From contig NZ_JBBVGR010000008.1 of assembly GCF_038148855.1 (NCBI RefSeq), forward strand, positions 124,001 to 188,000: a stretch of 64,000 nt of DNA. The letters run 5' to 3'. The number at the start of each line of letters is the position of its first letter. Positions within the stretch are counted from its first letter, which is position 1. This DNA is from Phycobacter sedimenti. Its GTDB lineage: Bacteria; Pseudomonadota; Alphaproteobacteria; Rhodobacterales; Rhodobacteraceae. A program made the position numbers and the translations under genes. Below, one piece after another: positions 61,822 through 64,000 of this stretch. A model generated the notes under the pieces. The model was given only the letters and a program-made list of their open reading frames with translations. It was not told the DNA's origin and made no database searches.

Positions 61822-62154
61822 TCAGAAAGAGTTGCGGCGCAGGTAGCGAATAAGGCCGATCAGAACCAACCCGATCGGCACCCAGAAAATGGCACCCGCC
61901 AGCAAGAACCAACTCATCCATAAAAGGCTGTGGAGCAATCCACCGATGTCGGCGCCCAAGACGGTGCAGGCTTCGGGCCCCTTTGCCAGGGTCTTGCAAC
62001 CGGTCAGGGTGGCAATCTGAACGACTGCAAAGCCAACAGCCCACAGCAAGGCTGGCCAGGTGAGGATCAGGACAGAAAGCCAGCCGGGGAGCTCGTCCGG
62101 GTCTGGGTCCGAAGGGGAGGGCCTATCTGGAGATGGGTCTGGGGGGCGTGTCAT
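61822..62154 (-). CDS. Small membrane protein of unknown function
   Basis: 110 residues. A Pro/Asp/Ser-rich cytoplasmic tail (about 1-22) is followed by hydrophobic segments at about 25-47 and 70-103 (WMSWFLLAGAIFWVPIGLVL), then a basic end (RYLRRNSF). Cys residues in TLTGCKTLAKGPEACTVLG between the segments may form a disulfide on the outer face. Family not recognised. It is convergent with the AEC gene. Confidence 0.65.
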   Translation of the reverse strand: MTRPPDPSPDRPSPSDPDPDELPGWLSVLILTWPALLWAVGFAVVQIATLTGCKTLAKGPEACTVLGADIGGLLHSLLWMSWFLLAGAIFWVPIGLVLIGLIRYLRRNSF

Positions 62155-62453
62155 GAAGAATGAGCCAATAAGAACATGGGAATGACCAAATCACAGCCAA
62201 GGCAGGACAACAATGGTGGGGTGCTCCCGCGCCCGCAGGGGGTCGGCTGCGCCAACTCCCTTTTGTGCGGCCTTGGGCCGGGCGCTGCCCTTCGGGCAGC
62301 GAAGAAGGATCTGCTGAGAGGTCCGCTGAGGGGCAGATCTGCCCTCAGGCGGACCCTGTCGATGGTCATGCCCGCTGGTGACGCCTCAAGGGTGAACCGC
62401 GCTGTCGCGCGGCCGCGATGCGGCCCTTGACCCCTCACCAGCGCGCGTCAGGA
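62155..62453. other. Intergenic region with large dyads
   Basis: About 300 bp with no convincing gene. It holds a hairpin CGCTGCCC-TTC-GGGCAGCG at about 62283-62301 and a 36-bp near-palindrome at 62320-62355. Either could end the leftward cyclase transcript. Confidence 0.4.
62320..62355. repeat. 36-bp near-perfect inverted repeat
   Basis: GGTCCGCTGAGGGGCAGA pairs with TCTGCCCTCAGGCGGACC apart from one shifted base in each arm, leaving almost no loop. It lies 99 bp downstream of the cyclase stop. Confidence 0.6.
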
Positions 62454-64000
62454 TCAGGCCGCCCTGATCGCGTAGCTGTTCACCGGGCGGGAGACTCCGT
62501 GCAGCTCGACCTCGCCCAGCGGGATGGCGGTGGAGGGATCCTTCAGAACATCGGCGCTGACCACGATCTGATGGCCGAGCGATTTGCCGTATTCACCAAG
62601 CCGCGCCGCCACATTGGCGGCCTGGCCGATCACGGTGAAATCGAGCCTCTCCTGCGATCCGACGTTTCCATAGGTCACGGACCCATAGGCGATCCCCGTG
62701 GAGCAGTGGAGTGTCTCGAGGCCGGTCTCCTCCGCAAGGGCGGGCAGGGCGTCGACGATGGCGCGGGCCGATGTCAGCGCCTGCTTGCGGGCGCGGAAGC
62801 TCTTGTGCGGATCGGCCGGAAAGACCGCCAGCACAGCGTCGCCGATGAATTTCAACACCTCGCCGCCATTGTCGTGCACGATGGTCGAAACGGTTTCGAA
62901 GAACCCGTTCAAGAGCTGGATATAGGCGCGGCGACCCAGCTCCTCTTCCAGCCGGGTGGAGTTGCGCAGATCGCAGAACATGATGGCGGCGTCGATCTCA
63001 TCCCCGTCGCCGCGGCGGATCTCACCGCCCAGAACGCGGGCACCGGAACGTTTTCCGACGTAGGTTTCCAGCAGCGACTGCGCGTTCTCGCGCTGCATGA
63101 AGACCTCATAGTAGCGGGCAATCACGGCAGAGCATTCGAAGATCAGGCCGAGGTTGGCGGTGGTGAAGCCGTCGGGATGATCGCTTGCGACGGTCATGAC
63201 GTTGATGCGCCCGTCAGAGAAGGGAAGCGGCATGGCGACATAGTCGGTCGCGCCTTCCTCGCGCAGATCCTGCAGGATCGGGAAGGCGTCATCCGGCAGA
63301 TCCCGGTGCAGCCGGTGGCGCACGCCACCCAGCCCCTGCGAGACATGGCGCAGGGGGCTGCTTTGATATTCGGGTGAGCTGAGAATGTCATAGCTGGGTG
63401 CGAGGACGGTGATATCGTCGGTGCTTTGTTTCCAGACGTAGTTTTTCCCTGCGATCATCGGGTGCAGGGACCAGGACAGGACCGACAGGCGGGTCAGATG
63501 CACGCCCTGTTCGCGCAGTTTTTGCGCCAGCGCCCTGGTGAAGTCCTCGGGCGTTGGCAGCATCGCCGCCTCCCGCAGGAGCCAGTCGATCAGCGGGCCC
63601 GAGATATTGCCGTGATCGGGCGGGGTGATCTCATTGTCACCAAGGTCGATGTGGGTTTTCTCATCGCAGACAAAGCCCACATGGCCCGCGATCCCGGCGG
63701 CCTCAGGCAGCGTCTGCTCGTAGATCCAGACGGCGTTATCCACGCGCCCGTCCTGCAGCTTGAGGTCATGGTAGCAGGCGGTGCCCTTGAAGGGACAGAA
63801 GGTCTGCAGGCCCACGTGGTCCGACAGAGGGACTTGGATGGCCTCGCGCGGGAAATAGACCGAGGGCGGCAGGCGGGTTTCATACATCACCTTCGCGGCC
63901 GTGGTTTCCGCGAGAAGCACGCCATTGCGATAGACGCGCACCGGACCGCTCAGCGGTTCGACAAGGATACCATAGCCCCCGGTGGGTGGTGCAACATGAA
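62454..64000 (-). CDS. DUF427 - class III adenylate/guanylate cyclase fusion (5' end outside window)
   Basis: At least 515 residues. The frame stays open through the window edge (upstream residues read GGYGILVEPLSGPVRVYRNG), so the GTG at 63941 is probably not the true start. An N-terminal DUF427 (RVYRNGVLLAETTAAKVMYE...LPPSVYFPREAIQ) is followed by a GAF-like middle part (about 150-290). The C-terminal catalytic cyclase domain (about 325-495) has metal-binding Asp residues in AIMFCDLRNSTRLEEEL and VLKFIGDAVLAVFP. It should make cAMP or cGMP; the specificity residues were not resolved. Found in several roseobacters in this fused form. Confidence 0.85.
   Translation of the reverse strand, partial: HVAPPTGGYGILVEPLSGPVRVYRNGVLLAETTAAKVMYETRLPPSVYFPREAIQVPLSDHVGLQTFCPFKGTACYHDLKLQDGRVDNAVWIYEQTLPEAAGIAGHVGFVCDEKTHIDLGDNEITPPDHGNISGPLIDWLLREAAMLPTPEDFTRALAQKLREQGVHLTRLSVLSWSLHPMIAGKNYVWKQSTDDITVLAPSYDILSSPEYQSSPLRHVSQGLGGVRHRLHRDLPDDAFPILQDLREEGATDYVAMPLPFSDGRINVMTVASDHPDGFTTANLGLIFECSAVIARYYEVFMQRENAQSLLETYVGKRSGARVLGGEIRRGDGDEIDAAIMFCDLRNSTRLEEELGRRAYIQLLNGFFETVSTIVHDNGGEVLKFIGDAVLAVFPADPHKSFRARKQALTSARAIVDALPALAEETGLETLHCSTGIAYGSVTYGNVGSQERLDFTVIGQAANVAARLGEYGKSLGHQIVVSADVLKDPSTAIPLGEVELHGVSRPVNSYAIRAA

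Overview
The window is a stretch of a high-GC alphaproteobacterial chromosome, most likely from the Roseobacter group of the Rhodobacteraceae. The grounds are protein-level family recognition: an exosortase of the VPLPA type with its own substrate, a PetP/PetR-like regulator pair beside ilvE, a petABC operon, an FnrL-type box, an RFN element in front of a ribH2-type gene, and fused E1 alpha/beta oxoacid dehydrogenases. No database search was possible.

Layout. 1-9.2 kb: an exopolysaccharide/exosortase locus. Leftward it has a Wzz/GumC chain-length protein cut by the window edge and a secretion ATPase; rightward it has a PrsT-like TPR lipoprotein, a polysaccharide export protein, an outer-membrane barrel, exosortase D and a short VPLPA-CTERM protein. 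9.2-12.4 kb: a giant beta-helix/PKD/LamG protein. 13-16.4 kb: petR/petP-like regulators, ilvE, and the divergent ohr/ohrR pair with its operator. 16.5-25.6 kb: phoD, a DMT permease, malonyl-CoA synthetase, a MerR/CDF metal pair with a textbook MerR promoter, then a malonyltransferase-like gene coupled to a fused E1 oxoacid dehydrogenase. 25.8-30.1 kb: an RND efflux pair. 30.2-35.4 kb: a tightly overlapping four-gene operon of acyl-CoA synthetase, fused E1, E2 and acyl carrier protein. 35.4-39.3 kb: TauE-like exporter, P-type ATPase and phasin, with an FNR-type box upstream of the phasin.

39.58-49.23 kb is an integrated element of about 9.65 kb in the 3' end of a tRNA-Lys gene, bounded by a 49-bp direct repeat. 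It carries a tyrosine recombinase, an AlpA-like HTH protein, a phage-type replication initiator with iteron-like repeats, a HigB toxin with a HigA-ImmA fusion antitoxin, several small unknown genes, and a pair made of a membrane-anchored dCTP-deaminase-fold protein and an aberrant ThyX. That pair is the best candidate for an undescribed cargo (possibly defence) system.

49.4-64 kb is core chromosome: dapF-mtaB, petABC, a GST, an FMN riboswitch with ribH2, a TPP riboswitch with thiBPQ, aroC, an AEC carrier, a small membrane protein, and a DUF427-adenylate cyclase fusion cut by the right edge.

The two most interesting regions are the ACP-linked oxoacid dehydrogenase operon (with malonyl-CoA genes nearby) and the cargo of the tRNA-Lys island.
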